Of a DNA stretch of 64,000 nucleotides, positions 11,430 to 26,035 are shown piece after piece. The position numbers and the translations under genes are program-made. The stretch covers positions 124,001-188,000 of the forward strand of contig JABRWF010000001.1 in NCBI GenBank assembly GCA_018343915.1, written 5' to 3'. This DNA is from Agroathelia rolfsii. Its lineage: Eukaryota; Basidiomycota; Agaricomycetes; Amylocorticiales; Amylocorticiaceae. Every line of letters begins with the position of its first letter. Position 1 is the stretch's first letter. The notes beneath the pieces were generated by a model. It was not told the DNA's origin, did no database searches, and saw only the letters and a program-made list of their open reading frames with translations.

Positions 11430-13310
11430 ATATTTTTACAACTTGAAAGAGCCTGAGGATACCCGCCCCAATCATTAGCATCACGCCGGCTACTTCGCGA
11501 AAAGATTTATAGAATTTTAGATTTAGCATCATGATTGACAAGCTTCGTACTGTAGGGATGAGTTATGGCCCGAGATGGGATACTATTACAACACTAGCAT
11601 CCAATGACATTAAATACAACTTGAAGAGAAACTTGAAGTGAATGAGGATGCAAGGCATACCTGCGACCGAACATCAAAACACTTCTGGATTGAAACACGG
11701 CAAGGCCATCACTATATTCCACTCACTCGGAAGCCTGAGCACCGAGCTTGAGTCAATGTAAAGGAGGGAGACTTGACAACTCGGAGTATCATTGAGTTTC
11801 ACATGCGAGGTCGACTATTTGCGTCCGATTCATAGTAAATGTGTTGGCTTGTACTAAACCATGAGTCGGAAGGTGTTCGGAATCGCACACACTTAGTGAA
11901 TTACTCTCTATGGGCTTATCGTCGAAAACAAATAATATAAATAATACATGAAATTATTAGGAAATCGAAGTAAAAGAATTGTATTACAATACCACTGGCA
12001 GGTCGACGCACGGACTTTGACTTGATGACCCCCGCCGATATAGCCAAATCAAGGATAATATTAGAAATATGACACCGATGAGCAAGCCTACCTGAAAACT
12101 TGCACATCAAATCTCGCATGAACAAATACTGAACGGGAAGACTTGGAACAAATTACTGAACTAAATTTACCGGACCCAAATACATTGCCAATGCAGATGG
12201 TGCAATTGGAACTTGAGCCAGACTTGAGTCAACGTCGCGATGGTATAAAACTGACTGCATCTCAATGAAGCCCTGCCTGTAGCCGTACTTGTTTTCGGTC
12301 AGGCGACTAGAAAAGCTCATGTTCACCGTAGACTTGTTCATGCTGTTGGAAATGTGCACTGAGAATCTAATTTACATAAACGAGAAATTTGGTGTAAATC
12401 ACTAGCATATGATATAGATGGTCCGATTATGAAAACGTGAAAGTTTCTTTTTGTATTCATAACTTACGTCTTCGGGTTGCTTCTGCCGAGCAGGAACGTG
12501 TGTCAAAGAACTTCATCGTGAAGGCGTACCATGGAGCTTTTCAGTCTGAGAATTTATGGTAAAAATGTCCTCAATTAACCGTGCCCTGCGATAGATTCGT
12601 TATAAGCACATGATTATTGTTATTATTGAACTATGGAAATAGGAGATGATTATGCAGGCGACATTGATTCATGTCAGAAATTAAAATGAAAGCGAAAAAG
12701 TGGGGCCTATTGATATGATGAGAGGCTCACTGGCAGTTTTTAGAAACTTTCAGGTTAATGGTCACTTGAAAACCCTCCAGATTCGAGTCGATACCATGAT
12801 AGTGTTAGAGCGAAGTTATTAGTTCACTGACATGGATTCTGATTGGCTCCAAGCGCTCCTCCGACCGTGATCCGATGCAAATTTAAAATCGGAAGCCCAG
12901 ACAATACGAGCCTAACCTCGAGGGCTGCATTGGTCGGTACGACATTAATAGTGTACGCCGAGGGGTGGAGTCACGAGGCAGGTTATAACACGAAGGACTA
13001 ACTTAGAGACGCAAACTCAAACAGTGCACTTGTGCAATATGTGTTTTGGGGTGGTAAATTTCAAGCAGTGAACTTAGACTTGATGACTTGGGTCAAAATA
13101 AACTGCTACACTGTCACCGCTGTTACTAGTATTTTCCCAAACCCCCCACTACTGCCCATGCAGTGGCAGGCGGTCGGCGGTGTCCGGCGAGTCATTCAAT
13201 TACCTTCTGCCTGCTACCGGCTCACAAACGGTGGGTGATACACAAAAATACGAGTGCCGAGCTGGAAGAAATGCAAAGGCAATTACGGCGTATGGAATAT
13301 ATGGCCTGAG
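11430..13310 (-). pseudogene. Possible decayed or unrecognised multi-exon membrane/secreted protein gene
   Basis: Several minus-strand stretches read like exons, although no complete model could be built. In transcription order: NNYEQQHDLRPYIPYAVIAF (near 13300), WENTSNSGDSVAVYFDP (near 13140), YTINVVPTNAALEVRLVLSG (near 12930), FQVTINLKVSKNC (near 12750), APWYAFTMKFFDTRSCSA (near 12530), a 63-residue stretch with YGYRQGFIEMQ at 12358-12169 bounded by plausible splice sites, VGLLIGVIFLILSLIWLYRR (near 12060) and REVAGVMLMIGAGILRLF (near 11490). The last two could be membrane helices. Frames between pieces do not always join. Either a broken gene or an intron-rich real gene; chance cannot be excluded. 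Confidence 0.3.
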
Positions 13311-13740
13311 ATCGTGCTGCTGCTCGTAGTTGTTGAATTAGGACGGAATTAAAACAAGGTGGTCATCACAGGCCCTGAAGGTCTATTTACGTAATCATGA
13401 ATCTTAGATTGCTTCCGGACAGGAAGATGAGAAGATGATGAAGTGATTGCAAGTTGCCTGTTGCGGCTTCCAGTGCTTGTGCCAGCATCAGCAGCACCAC
13501 CAGTCCCATTCTCACTTTTCTTGCTACCGGTATGAGACCCTAGCTCGTATAGACCTCCTCGTCATCTTACTTGTGCTTGAGCGTCTCTCTTTCGCATCAC
13601 TTCGGCTCACTGCCTTCTAGTATCCAGTCCGCCGGTGACCGTCTTATCATTCGTCACCAACTCTTCAGAAGGCCTGGAAAACTGCTGGGATTCGAGCTGA
13701 GATCCCCATTTGACCGTCCGTGACGTTGCCGTATCCCAAG
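13311..13740. other. Upstream region of F-box paralog 2
   Basis: Mostly non-coding. It contains a pyrimidine-rich stretch (about 13490-13620) directly upstream of the next start codon, as expected for a promoter and 5' leader. Confidence 0.5.
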
Positions 13741-16073
13741 ATGCTGGCATCAATGCCCGTTGAAGTACTGGAACGAATCGCATTTCATTTGTTCCTCTCT
13801 AACCCAATTGGCCTTCCAACACCCTCGGAGGGGCTGTCTCCTTTGCTCTGTACATGCCGTTATATTCATGATGCTGTCGTCAATAACCCTAAGCTTTATT
13901 CCGACATATTCCATGCCAAATTCGATACCGCTGCTCCTGTTCGCCGGTTTGGTGCCAAGGCTCTCTACACATCCACCTTGCAACACCAGCTTAAGACATA
14001 TTTCTCTGTCATGAGATTTTTGCGTGCAGAGGACATATGGGATCCAAATACAGAAGGAATGCTCTGGTTTGCATTCTTTGCAATGACTGAAGACGATGGA
14101 AAAAACCGTGCACAGATGCTCTGGGCAGGCCTTGATACATTCGTGGAAACCATCGTTCGGCAGCGTCTTTACCAGGGCAGCGACAACGGTTGGCCTCAGG
14201 AGAGTGCCTTGAACTCGTTAGCCCTCTGGCTAATGTGGATGACCACTACTAAAGGTATGTGACCGAAGCAAGTCCATTGTGTCTTCTTCTAATCTTGCCC
14301 TTGTTGAAATACAGATAAAATCAATGCAGAAAGCCCACAGGAACGTCAATCCTTGATCGAGTTTCTCCTACCGTTTGTTGCAATGTCCTGTCGTTATCCT
14401 TCGGCGTATGTGCCCCCGAACCACTTCGCTGTTCCCTTTACATCCAGTCCACCCTATGATTATCCGTATACGACAAACACATTCCATGGCCCATACCCCC
14501 TGTACCGTCACAACAGGCATCACTCGTTTGACAACCACTTCGGTGGCGTGCATAGCGTTGCGCTTCCCTTACATACCACTGCAGCCCGCCTCATATTTTT
14601 TTCCCGCCGTAGTAATTCATTTCCAGTGCCTCCCGAAATACCCGAGACCCGGTCGCATGCCATTTCCTTGGGGTATACCGGTGTCTGTCTCACGCAGGAG
14701 GACGTCCACGAGTTTAATGCCCACCGGCCGGCTCAGCTTCCTGTAGAGACATCCTTCGATGAGCCCTCAAATGAGAGTGCCAACTGGGATGAAGATTGGA
14801 ATAGATGGATGAATTGCTGGGATCCGTGGATGGACATGCCCCTGAAAGGGCCAGTGTATAAGCCAGGGTCATTGGCCGGGCTCTGGCATGGCCGTGCACT
14901 CGTCGGATTAGAGGGGGCGTACAATCGTCTCATTTCAACACGCACACGGCCCATTCCGTTCACAGAACGGAACATGGATCTTACTGTCATGCCGGTTTAC
15001 GTGCGCATTCGGGAACACCATTGCGTTAGTCCTGCACCCATGGTCGATGTTGGTGGCCGCAACGATGGCTTTGACGACGGATTACTTCATGCTTGGCTGC
15101 CCAGAATGAGTATGCGGGAGCGCGATGGTCGATTGCGTTTTTTGAACGCAGACAAGACAGAGAAGGCCGATGCCTACACCACCTTGAGACCTGGGGAGAG
15201 TCTGACGGGCGAGCACGATCCGAAGACATGTGAGTTCTGCGAAGTCAGGCGCCGCCGGGACGAACGCATCCGCGGTCACGTACGGAAGAGGCAGGCGATG
15301 CATGAGATGATACTCGCATCAGGCGGTCTAGAAACCACCACATCCTTGTCCATGGACGTGGAAAATCACCAATCGCCTTCTCATCTCGCTCCTTTGGTTC
15401 TTCCTATTGGTGACTCGACGACTGCATCTTCCCGCCCTTCCTCGTCTTCGTCACCGCCCTTGTACGAGCATCCTAGAAACGGTCCCCTGGAACATGACTG
15501 GAAACACACCGTTGATATGTATTCTAGCAGCGAAGAGGGTAGTGACAATGACGAGGGAGAGGCTCAGCTTGATGTAGCCTCATATGACGACTTCTCCGAT
15601 TTTCCGTGCGACGGTATCCGGGACGTCGCTTTGACAGGTGAAACGGATCACCGCCACGGGCTGGCATGGCATAGTTACCAGTTCTTTGGCCGAGTCCGTC
15701 TCTATGATGGGCTGATCTCTCTCCTGCGGATACCGGTGCCTACCCCCACGTATGGCGCCGACGGACAGGTAAGTATCTCTCTACACTTCGCGATTCTTAT
15801 TTTGGTCTCCCTCCCGAGGGTGCGGTATATTTGGGAGCGGAAAGATTCGGATTTTTATTTGCTCCGCACTCACCCTTTTTAGTGTTTAAATGCTGACATC
15901 ATGATGCGTACATTCAGGTCACAGGATATGCCATGGCTGGTCTAGGCCGATGGGTGTTTACCGGTTACTTAACAGGTGGAAAAAACTTAGTTGGAACCTG
16001 GCGCACTACCAAGCGACCCCCTGAGGAACCTGCCTGGGAGATGCCATTCGTCGTCGCTAAATGCACCTCATGA
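13741..16073 (+). CDS. F-box domain protein, paralog 2
   Basis: Exons 13741-14254, 14315-15768 and 15918-16073 sum to 2124 nt, giving 707 residues. It starts MLASMPVEVLERIAFHLFL, an F-box-like helix set, followed by GLPTPSEGLSPLLCTC. Shared blocks with the gene at 1156-3302 run along the whole protein: SCRYP-VPPNHF, YPLYRHN, AARLIFFSRR, PGSLAGLWHGR, HAWLP, LTGETD, FFGRVRLYDGLISLLRIP and GRWVFTGYLTGGKNLVGTW. A serine- and acid-rich disordered segment lies about residues 330-430. Its second intron (15769-15917) sits in a stretch of about 14 residues (TYGADGQ-VTGYAM) missing in paralog 1. Probably an SCF substrate adaptor by family; target unknown. Confidence 0.77.
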
Positions 16074-16623
16074 ATCACCTCTTCTACTCCGCCTGAAAGA
16101 AGTCAAGCCATCACCGCCTCTCAAGTCTGTCATTAATTCCAGTGACTGTTCTCTATATCCCACGAATGTGGATCTCCGATTGGATTCAATATCCAGGTTT
16201 ATCTCGAATAAAGTCAGAATTGGTGGGATGATCCAAGCTTGTCAATAGTTCTTCATCACACCATCAGCATCTATGCATATTCGTCGCTAACTCGTATGAT
16301 AAGTGTATTCTTCTTAGACTTTTACTCTGAATATTGCCGTAGGGTAACGAGGGACATTTGTACTACGCTTTACCATTTGCTTTTGCATGCTTCATCAGAT
16401 ATGTATACCATATAAATGTTACTCGATGCAACTTCTTTAATATTATTTATGATTTACAAATTCTGGGGTCTTTTTTCTCAAGCAGGTTCGATCACCGCCA
16501 TGACTGCGAGTGTAGAGTATGCCGATGCAAATGCCCATGATATTTGCCTATGTGTGTATACATGTACATCGTATTGTGTGGAAAAAATGAATCCTGAGAG
16601 GAGTAAGCCGAGGGAGAAACAGA
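16074..16623. other. Convergent spacer
   Basis: 3' flanks of F-box paralog 2 and of the ubiquitin-L40 gene. AT-rich; no coding signal. Confidence 0.55.
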
Positions 16624-18760
<2,137 letters not shown>

Positions 18761-19597
18761 ATGCGTAAAGCCCAGTCAGTCAAACATTTCGTCCGCCCCT
18801 CTCTTGCACTTGGCACGGACGATCTTGGTGTCCTGACCGAAGGGGATGAGAATCTGGAAGATGCACTCCGACGTCAATTACTCGACAAGGACAGAGAAAA
18901 CGACCATGTTTGTATAACTAGCATTAGGAGTAACATAACATGCGTCAGTGCTAATCTTATGACTTATACAGCTCAAGTCCCAGGTCCAAGCACTGCACGA
19001 TCAGCTAGCTACAAGACCATCTTTGGAACAAGTTCAGCAATTAGAGCGCGAATATAAGAACCTGGAAATTCTGTTGCAGGGAACAAATAGGGAAAATGAA
19101 CGTGCGATGATAGAGTTGGAAAGGTTAGTGTCGGTCACTTTTTATTTGTATTATTTCTCTCAATACTATCATGACCAGGAGTAAGGCCAGGGAAAAGATG
19201 CTCGAGCGGGAGCTGGCCAAGCTTGCAGGGGAGAACTGGCAGGTGAAAATATCCATTTCCATCACTTAATTCCTTAGGACACTGAAATCTGTATATGTGA
19301 TAGACAACTCTCGACATTGCACCTTCACCGGCCCCATCGGTTCCTCGGGGAATAGGCAGTAATATGTTCAGACCATCGCCTCCACCCACAGGTGCTGCTC
19401 CGAATCAGACAGCTTCCTCTGGAGCTAGTGTAGATGAAACTAGGGCCCATATTGAACAAGTCCGTTTGCTCATCCTGGGGATGGAGCAAAGGTTGCAAAC
19501 GAGAGAAAACAAGCTTACGAAGATTATTGAGAGGGCCGAGAGCGAAAGCAAGAAGTGCGAGGACGTTCATCGAGAGGTGGCCAAGATCTCGGTTTAA
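18761..19597 (+). CDS. Small coiled-coil protein, function unknown
   Basis: Exons 18761-18907, 18972-19123, 19179-19242 and 19304-19597 sum to 657 nt, giving 218 residues. After a short basic N-terminus (MRKAQSVKHFVRPSLAL) come long stretches of alternating charged and hydrophobic residues typical of coiled coil: ALRRQLLDKDREN, LKSQVQALHDQLATR, LEREYKNLEILLQG, KAREKMLERELAKLAG. A Pro/Ser-rich linker (about residues 125-160) follows, then a second coiled coil (IEQVRLLILGMEQRLQTREN onward). This suggests a structural or adaptor protein such as a cytoskeletal component. I do not recognise the family and assign no function. Confidence 0.7.
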
Positions 19598-19722
19598 TGA
19601 TATGCATGACATATATAACCCCTCCTTTTTGTTGGTGATTCATATTAATTGTACATTAGTATATATGCTGATAACAGCATATGTTAGTTTTCGAAAGACA
19701 TGCCTTTCTGTCATGTATCTAT

Positions 19723-20877
19723 TCATGGTTCCACTTTTGTATCAGTATACAACCACCACAGATTTTCTTCACCCGGAGTGTAGTACTGCCTTATTCCCAA
19801 GAACATGACCTTGTCACCTAATGCATCCCTTAACAAGAAACGTTCGGCCGGATCACGGTCTTTACCACCCAATGATTGCAGACCACTCAGGGACGACACT
19901 CTGCCCGTTCGTAGTCGATATCCATGAATGACCTGAACCCGTTCTGTTTCGCGCATCGCATTCCATTCCTTCACTGTTAATCGTTGTCCCATGGCAGCAT
20001 GAATTTGTTGCATAGTCTATAAATGTATCATGAGTTTACAACACTGTGCTGTCGGAACATATCAGCTCTTACATCACCAAGCATCAGTCCTCCACGGGTA
20101 GAGGCTGTAATTGTTATAGAGAGTCCTGGTAACGCATCGAAAGCCACATACATATACGGTAATGGGGGGTGAGAGACGGGGGTAACTTCCTCTTCGGGGA
20201 ATAGCGTGTGCATCCACGCCATAGTGGCAAAGCTTTTGAACGACCAAGGCTGCGTTAGATCCCAATGGAGAACTTCATGGGGCTGCGCCCCAGCATGAAA
20301 TTGCAAAGCTGGGTGCAATATCGGCCTGGCCATGTCAACTTCTATATGAATGAGCGTAGTTTTTGAGCGATCTAAACTATAACAAAAAGAGGAAGGACTA
20401 ACCTGTCTGCCTCTGGGCCATGCGATAAACTATCCATGCCGGATCCCTACGACCTTCTGGTGTCTTGGGTACTGGTGCGAACATCCTTGCAGCAGCCAAT
20501 GTATCTTTAACCTCCCACTCGGGGTATAGACATGGCACGTCATCTTCGTCTTCTTCCTCTACAGTCATCTCTGACATTCTATTCTTTGACAAAGACGTTA
20601 CACTGGCGTAAACAGAAATAGATGTACTAATTACTATCATGCATACCTCGATCTCTTCCAGAAGGACCATATAAGCATTCATGTCTGGTGGGACGAAATC
20701 ACTCCATTGCGGTCGTGTATAATCGCTGGGCGGCTGTGTGGGGTTCAAGGTCCATCCGTACGGCTCGCGGTAGTAGGGCCATTCGAAACAGCGTCGATCT
20801 ACAGACTCGGGGGGACACGATGATAGGTAGGCTATGAGGCCTTGTCGCTGAAAATCGCTCATGTAGACCAATTGCAC
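19723..20877 (-). CDS. DUF6699 domain protein
   Basis: Exons 20877-20647, 20583-20403, 20341-20073 and 20016-19723 sum to 975 nt, giving 324 residues (315 or so if the second Met, MSDFQRQ, is used). The C-terminal half fits the basidiomycete DUF6699 family: HPALQFHAGAQPHEVLHWDL, then a beta-rich middle with PPLPYMYVAFDALPGLSITI, a GDVTMQQIHAAMGQ helix and an end containing FLGIRQYY. An acidic stretch (VEEEDEDDVP) lies near residue 85. Function of the family is unknown; it is much expanded in mushrooms and relatives. The acceptor of exon 2 (aaag) is weak, so that junction is less certain. Confidence 0.72.
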
Positions 20878-21150
20878 GAGTCAGTAGTCTTTGAAGGTGA
20901 CGGTAAGGCCAAGGTGATCGATGCTGTGAATAAAGACATTCTTAAGGAGAAAGGATTTCGGAGTAAAGCAGGCCACAACAAGATATTGTTGTTCACAATC
21001 AAAGCGCTTTAGATACTTCCGCTGCTTTCAGGCATGCACTTATTGATCAAGTTCATTATTTGATCAGTTAATAATATTTAGCATACGCAATAGGGTAAGC
21101 ACAATGGTAGCGGTAGTAATACAAGTCAAGAAATGAAGCAATCGCCCAGT

Positions 21151-23428
21151 CTAGTCGTCAACCTTGATCTTCTTCTTTTTAGGTCCTTCGTTGTCCTCGT
21201 CCTTGGACTTGGACGCAACAGGTTTTGGCCTGGGCTTTGCTTTGGGCTTGTCATCGTCCACGTCTACATCTACATCTACATCCATCGCATCTTCCTGCTT
21301 CTTGGCCTTCTTAGGCTTAGGCCTGGGTTTACTCTTTCCCTTATCACCTGCGTCCGACTCAGCATCGCTTTCGTCTTTCTCCTTGGCTACGCCTTTCTTC
21401 TTTTTGGGATTGGCCGCCGCCTTCTTCTTCTTCTGGAAGAAATCACGATCCCCACTGGCGTCGGACGCTGTCGCAGCACCAGAGTCATCCGACTCCGACT
21501 CTGTGGGTGAGCCTTCGTCCGAACCCGAGGCATGGAAATCTTCATCTGAACATCTAGTGTGAGTCATCGATCTTCATAAAAAAAAAAAAAAAATGCCGCA
21601 AATGGCGACTAACCTTCCTCGCTGTCATCATCATCATCTCCACCATATCTCGGCTTGGGTGCCTCGTCGCCGCTGCTTGCCACACTTTGCATTTCTTCAT
21701 CATCATCACCAGCGGCAGCTAGGAGCATTTCAGCATCAGGCACAAGCTCATTCTTGACGCGTATCTTCTTGTCTTTCAGATATGTTTCCACGGGCTCATG
21801 CTCCTCCTTGTTGATGCTGGTGAATGTGTATTCAGGTCCAGAACGTGTCACAACCTTGATGTCGAATGTTCGTGACCCGGCGGTGGCACCAACGCGGGAG
21901 AAGATGACCTGGTGAATGTCGGTGTGCTCGATGAGTGTAGGTTGCTTGGAGACGAAAAAGATGTATTTCTCAAGCATGAAGAGCTCTCCCTGGACGGCTT
22001 TCAGGTTAGCCTTGATGCCAGGTTGGCCATCACGACTATATATGTATAAGAAGGGGTCGCAAGCGGGATAAGCCATCTAACACACCTTTGGAAGCTGCCG
22101 GCACCTATTATCTTCTTCTGCGACAAAGCCCGGAAAACACCAGAGACAACTTCGAAAGTTGGATCGTCATAATTCTTCTTGAGGCGATCGTATTTTGCGA
22201 TTTCCTCTCTGAAGAAAACCGAGTAAATCATGTGTAACGAGAATCGCCAGCTCTGATAACTTACTCTGTCAGATTAAGCTCGGCAGTAATCTCCTCCTCT
22301 CTAGAGAATTGCATGACAAGGTACGAGTATCGCGTCTGGCCTTGGCGTATAGGTACACTAAGTCCAAGCTACACCGTCTAGTGAGGATATATCATTTCTA
22401 AGAGTAGTCGAAGGGACATACGATAAACAGAACATGCAATTCATCCTTGGGCAGGAGGAATAGCCGTGATATGCTTGAATATAAAATTTTATAATCATAT
22501 GTTTTACCACGGAGTCGCAAGAATTCGGGGAACATGTCCATATCGTATCGACCTCTAGGAGTCGTCACCAGCACTTCCTCAAAGCTAAGCACGATGTCTC
22601 CTGAGACTTGACCAATTTCGGCCTTCTCCTTGATCGCGTCGTGGAACGCCTGAGCGGCGCTCATCTCTTCTTCTTCTTCAGCGTCAGACTTTTGAGAGCC
22701 GTCTTCGGATCCACGCTGCTTTGCAAGGGTTCCGGGTACGTAGAAGCGAATTTCGACCATTTCGTCGGGCGCGCTCCGAGCTTTTTTTGACGATGGGCCG
22801 GCAGTGAATTCAAGTGACACCTCCGTGCGACCGGCAATGTTGGAGTTTGCTACTTGGTCGAGAGGAAGCTCAAAGGATGTTTTGTTCGAAACCAAAAATG
22901 CCAAATCCTGGCCTGAAAAAAATGAGGGTGAGAGTGTAGTATCATTACCGCAAGGATGAACGTACCCTGAAAGTCGGTGACGCCCCAATTCCATCCCTTG
23001 AACGAGATTTCTTTGGTCTCCAGTGTGATCCCAAAATGCTGTTTGAGAATATTCGCTAGCCTATCGTGTTCCTAAATAGCAATAAGTCTTCCTGTGCAAA
23101 CCTCGATGCCTCCGAAGAGAACCAACCTCTCTTGAGAATCCCTCAAATGAGGCTTTTCGCCTGTCCTTCATACCGATCCTAAGCTGGAAATTCCGCGCTA
23201 CACGAAGCCACTGCGCCCATTTGATATCGGCTGCTGGAATTGCAACCACATTGGTTGTCTCTTCGCCCTTCCAGGCGATGCCACTAGCAGCAATACGCAG
23301 TTCTATCCAATGCACCTGTCAGAATGTTTGTCGAAAGACGGTTTTTCTTGAGACGGAGAAGAGAGAGCCATCTCACTGCCGGTGTCAAGAGATCTGCCAT
23401 AGAAGATGCCTTCATATTGCGTGGTCAT
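21151..23428 (-). CDS. POB3: FACT complex subunit Pob3 (SSRP1 homolog)
   Basis: FACT is the Spt16-Pob3 histone chaperone that loosens and rebuilds nucleosomes during transcription and replication. The start at 23428 gives [14 protein letters not shown]. First exons are 23428-23377, 23302-23127, 23071-22966 and from 22912. Blocks in order: [14 protein letters not shown] and [13 protein letters not shown] (N-terminal PH-like domain), [60 protein letters not shown] and [13 protein letters not shown] (SSRP1 middle), [22 protein letters not shown] (second PH domain). The tail is acidic (DDDDDSEEG), then lysine-rich, ending KKKKIKVDD. No HMG box, as usual in fungi, where Nhp6 supplies it. An intron near 21578-21593 has a T tract on the sense strand. 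Confidence 0.93.
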
Positions 23429-23825
23429 GCTGCCAGATGTATTCTTGTATCGAGTTCTGGCAAACTGCAAGTCTAGTAGGAAGAAGATGGAGGTTATAGT
23501 GAGATGCGATGTGCTTGAACACTTTATTGGCCTCGACGCGTACTTGAAACTCCGCGTGTCTTCGAATCAAGAATGCTCAATGACTAGCCAACTAATCAGA
23601 TGCCGTTTGTACAACATCGGCACAGTATTTTTTAAACAGAGGAGTGAGGCGTCCTTTATTTAATATACAATAGCGATAATACATGTCGTGTAGAAGGAAG
23701 ATAATTAGAAATGGTCCGTTTTGAAGTTCACACCAAGGTGAAATCATTATACGAGGTTGTCCGTCTAAGACTTTGCCAGAATGAAGTTCATGAGTTAGGT
23801 CGTCAACGGCAGCCCGCCAAACAGC

Positions 23826-26035
23826 TCAACTTTCTCCCATTCCGAGCGTAACGATGACATAAACGTTGGCGACAACGATGATGACCCATATGAGCCATGC
23901 GATTGTCGAAATAACCCAACCCGAGTTGAAGTACACCCAGCTCTGGGCGTTTTCCAAGTCTCCAAGCTCCCCTCGGGGTGAAGTCAGGATATCATCGCGT
24001 TGGTTGGTCCCAACGACTTGATTAGATACCTGAGTAGCGGACGGGGTCTCGGCTCTCACTTTCATGACTTGTCGCGAGCTGGTGAGATAAACCAGTGGAA
24101 GGGTGACAAAAGGTAGCACCACACTGAGCACCACTTGGGAAACAATCAGGAGTGTGTTAATACCAGGTCGGCCGACACCAATGGCAATTATCATGGATGG
24201 GATCAGACCAATGACGCGCGTGATGAGTCGACGCATGACAGGCTGTGAGGCACAGATGAGCATAAAAGATAAAAAAAAAAAAAAAAAAAAAAAAAGATGG
24301 GAAAGGGCTCGTAAACATACAGATACCCTCCAGCGCAAGAAGCCCTCAGAGACACTCTGCCCAGCCAATGTCGCAATGATGGAAGCGCTTTGACCAGCAC
24401 ACAGCAATGCGATGGCAAACAAGAGCGCAGCGGCTACATGACACGTATATTAGCGAGAATATTAAACGTAGTAAGAGAAGGTTCATGTACCCTTTCCAAT
24501 GGTATCCCGAATCAGGGTCTGAGCGTCGAACAAGGTTGCGGGCCCCGTGTTACCTGATCCATCATAAAATACAGCACCTGCTAGAATGAGGATCCTAAGC
24601 TCCATTTTAGTTCTGGTAAAACACGATTTCAAGCAAAACATTGATTACAATGCATTGATGACTACAGCTATGCCGAGCAGACTAATCACCATATCAACAA
24701 TTCCAGTCGACAGGTGTGCTTTGACGAATTCCAATGACCGATTTTCTCGCTCTGTATGGGTCTTGTATGGAGGATGGAGGTAGGCATCCAAAGACTCCAG
24801 TGTTACAAATAACCGCCATTTCTCCTTCGTATAGCGCAAGAGACGTTGATACCTGGAAGACGTTTCTTCGTCTACATCTTTCTCCTCTGGCGAAGACACC
24901 TCTGGGGTAGGTATCAGATGGTTTAGACGGTCTTGAGTGGCAAGATGAGAGCCAAGAAAAAGGCTATGTGGCATGACCGTAGCGCCTATAATTCCGACAG
25001 CTAGGACAAAAAAAAGCATAAGTTGAGTTATCCGTGATACCAAATTCAACGACGTACAGGTATAAAGACCTCCTGAGCTGAATACGTACTTGGATGGCAC
25101 AAAGCCATCAAAAGCCATGCCCCATTGGACATCAACCCTAGAAATGATGACTGCCATGCATATTAGAGTTGCAAATACCTGTCGAAATATGAGCGACAGG
25201 CCAGATAGTGTCGGGTTCTAGATCCTACCAGCATAGAAATAATTATTTCGAATGTCTTCACAGGACGACCTTTGAGGGGATCACCCATCGCAAGCAAGAA
25301 AAGAACGTCCGAGGCTGTGATGAGTACACCAGCCCAGAGAGGGAGAGATGGAAAGATCATAACCAGCGCGATGGCCGATCCTAACAGTTCCGCCAAGTCT
25401 GTGCTTGCGATGGCTATCTCACTGAGAGCATAAAGCGGATAGAGTATAAGCCAACGATATAGTAGCTTGTGTTTTGGACGATCATGCAGCAGAAGACGAC
25501 AATGAGACGCAAGGTCTTGAGGAAATGTTAGAGTGGGGATTGACGGTGCCTGCAGTATGTACGCTTACCTAGTCCAGTAACGCAACCCAACCGACACGCC
25601 AGAACCTATATGACATGGCAGTCTCATCAGTTCCCTAGGTCATTTGAGCTTATTGGGAATGTACTTGCCTGAAAGACCACTGCCATAAGACCTGATAGCA
25701 GAACGATGAACAATAACCTGTACTGGAATTCTGATCCAGCTGATAAGTCGACAGCCCAGTTTCCTCTGGAGACAGCATGTGAATAATGTGTTTGTGCAAA
25801 GCATAAGGCTCAACATACGGGTCACTGCAACATTCGGTCAAATTTCAGCTTATTCAACATGACGACAGACGTACAAATATGCGACTGAGCAGATCAGCCC
25901 AGGGCCAGCGTGCTTGACAGTGAACATGTAGAGCGTCCGCGATGCTCTGGCTATATGAGTACGAAAAGTGCCCATGGCACTTGTAGCCCGGGATTCTATA
26001 GTGGGCATCGTATCCTCAGTCGCTGGAGGCCACAA
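23826..26035 (-). CDS. Nramp family divalent metal transporter
   Basis: Proton-coupled importer of Mn2+/Fe2+-type metals. Start 26035. Early exons: 26035-25875, 25824-25819 (6 nt), 25765-25669, 25605-25569, from 25515. The joined read is [22 protein letters not shown], giving the helix-1 DPGN metal-site motif, with DP on the microexon. Helix 6 has the second metal-site motif ([13 protein letters not shown]). Other family blocks: [65 protein letters not shown] and [15 protein letters not shown] long charged loop (near [11 protein letters not shown]) separates helices 6 and 7. The intron after VVFQ begins gcaagt (GC-AG), and another contains a 25-nt T tract. Metal preference cannot be read from this. 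Confidence 0.92.
25819..25824 (-). other. 6-nt microexon of the Nramp gene
   Basis: The sense sequence is TGACCC, preceded by gcag and followed by gtatgt. It joins the previous exon end (tt) and the next exon (aggaaac) to read F-D-P-G-N. Without it the universally conserved DPGN motif cannot be formed. Confidence 0.85.

Noticed and set aside
16495..16505. GTTCGATC-like words and others (e.g. 53475, 43864) as tRNA B boxes
   Set aside because: No matching A box or cloverleaf was found nearby; no tRNA gene is called in the window.
21164..21562. Hydrophobic and serine-rich plus-strand frames of 125-132 codons opposite Pob3
   Set aside because: They are the reverse reading of the Lys/Asp-rich tail of Pob3.
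21151..21567. Loss of the HMG box in the SSRP1 homolog
   Set aside because: Fungal Pob3 proteins lack the HMG box; Nhp6 supplies that function. This is the expected state, not a truncation.
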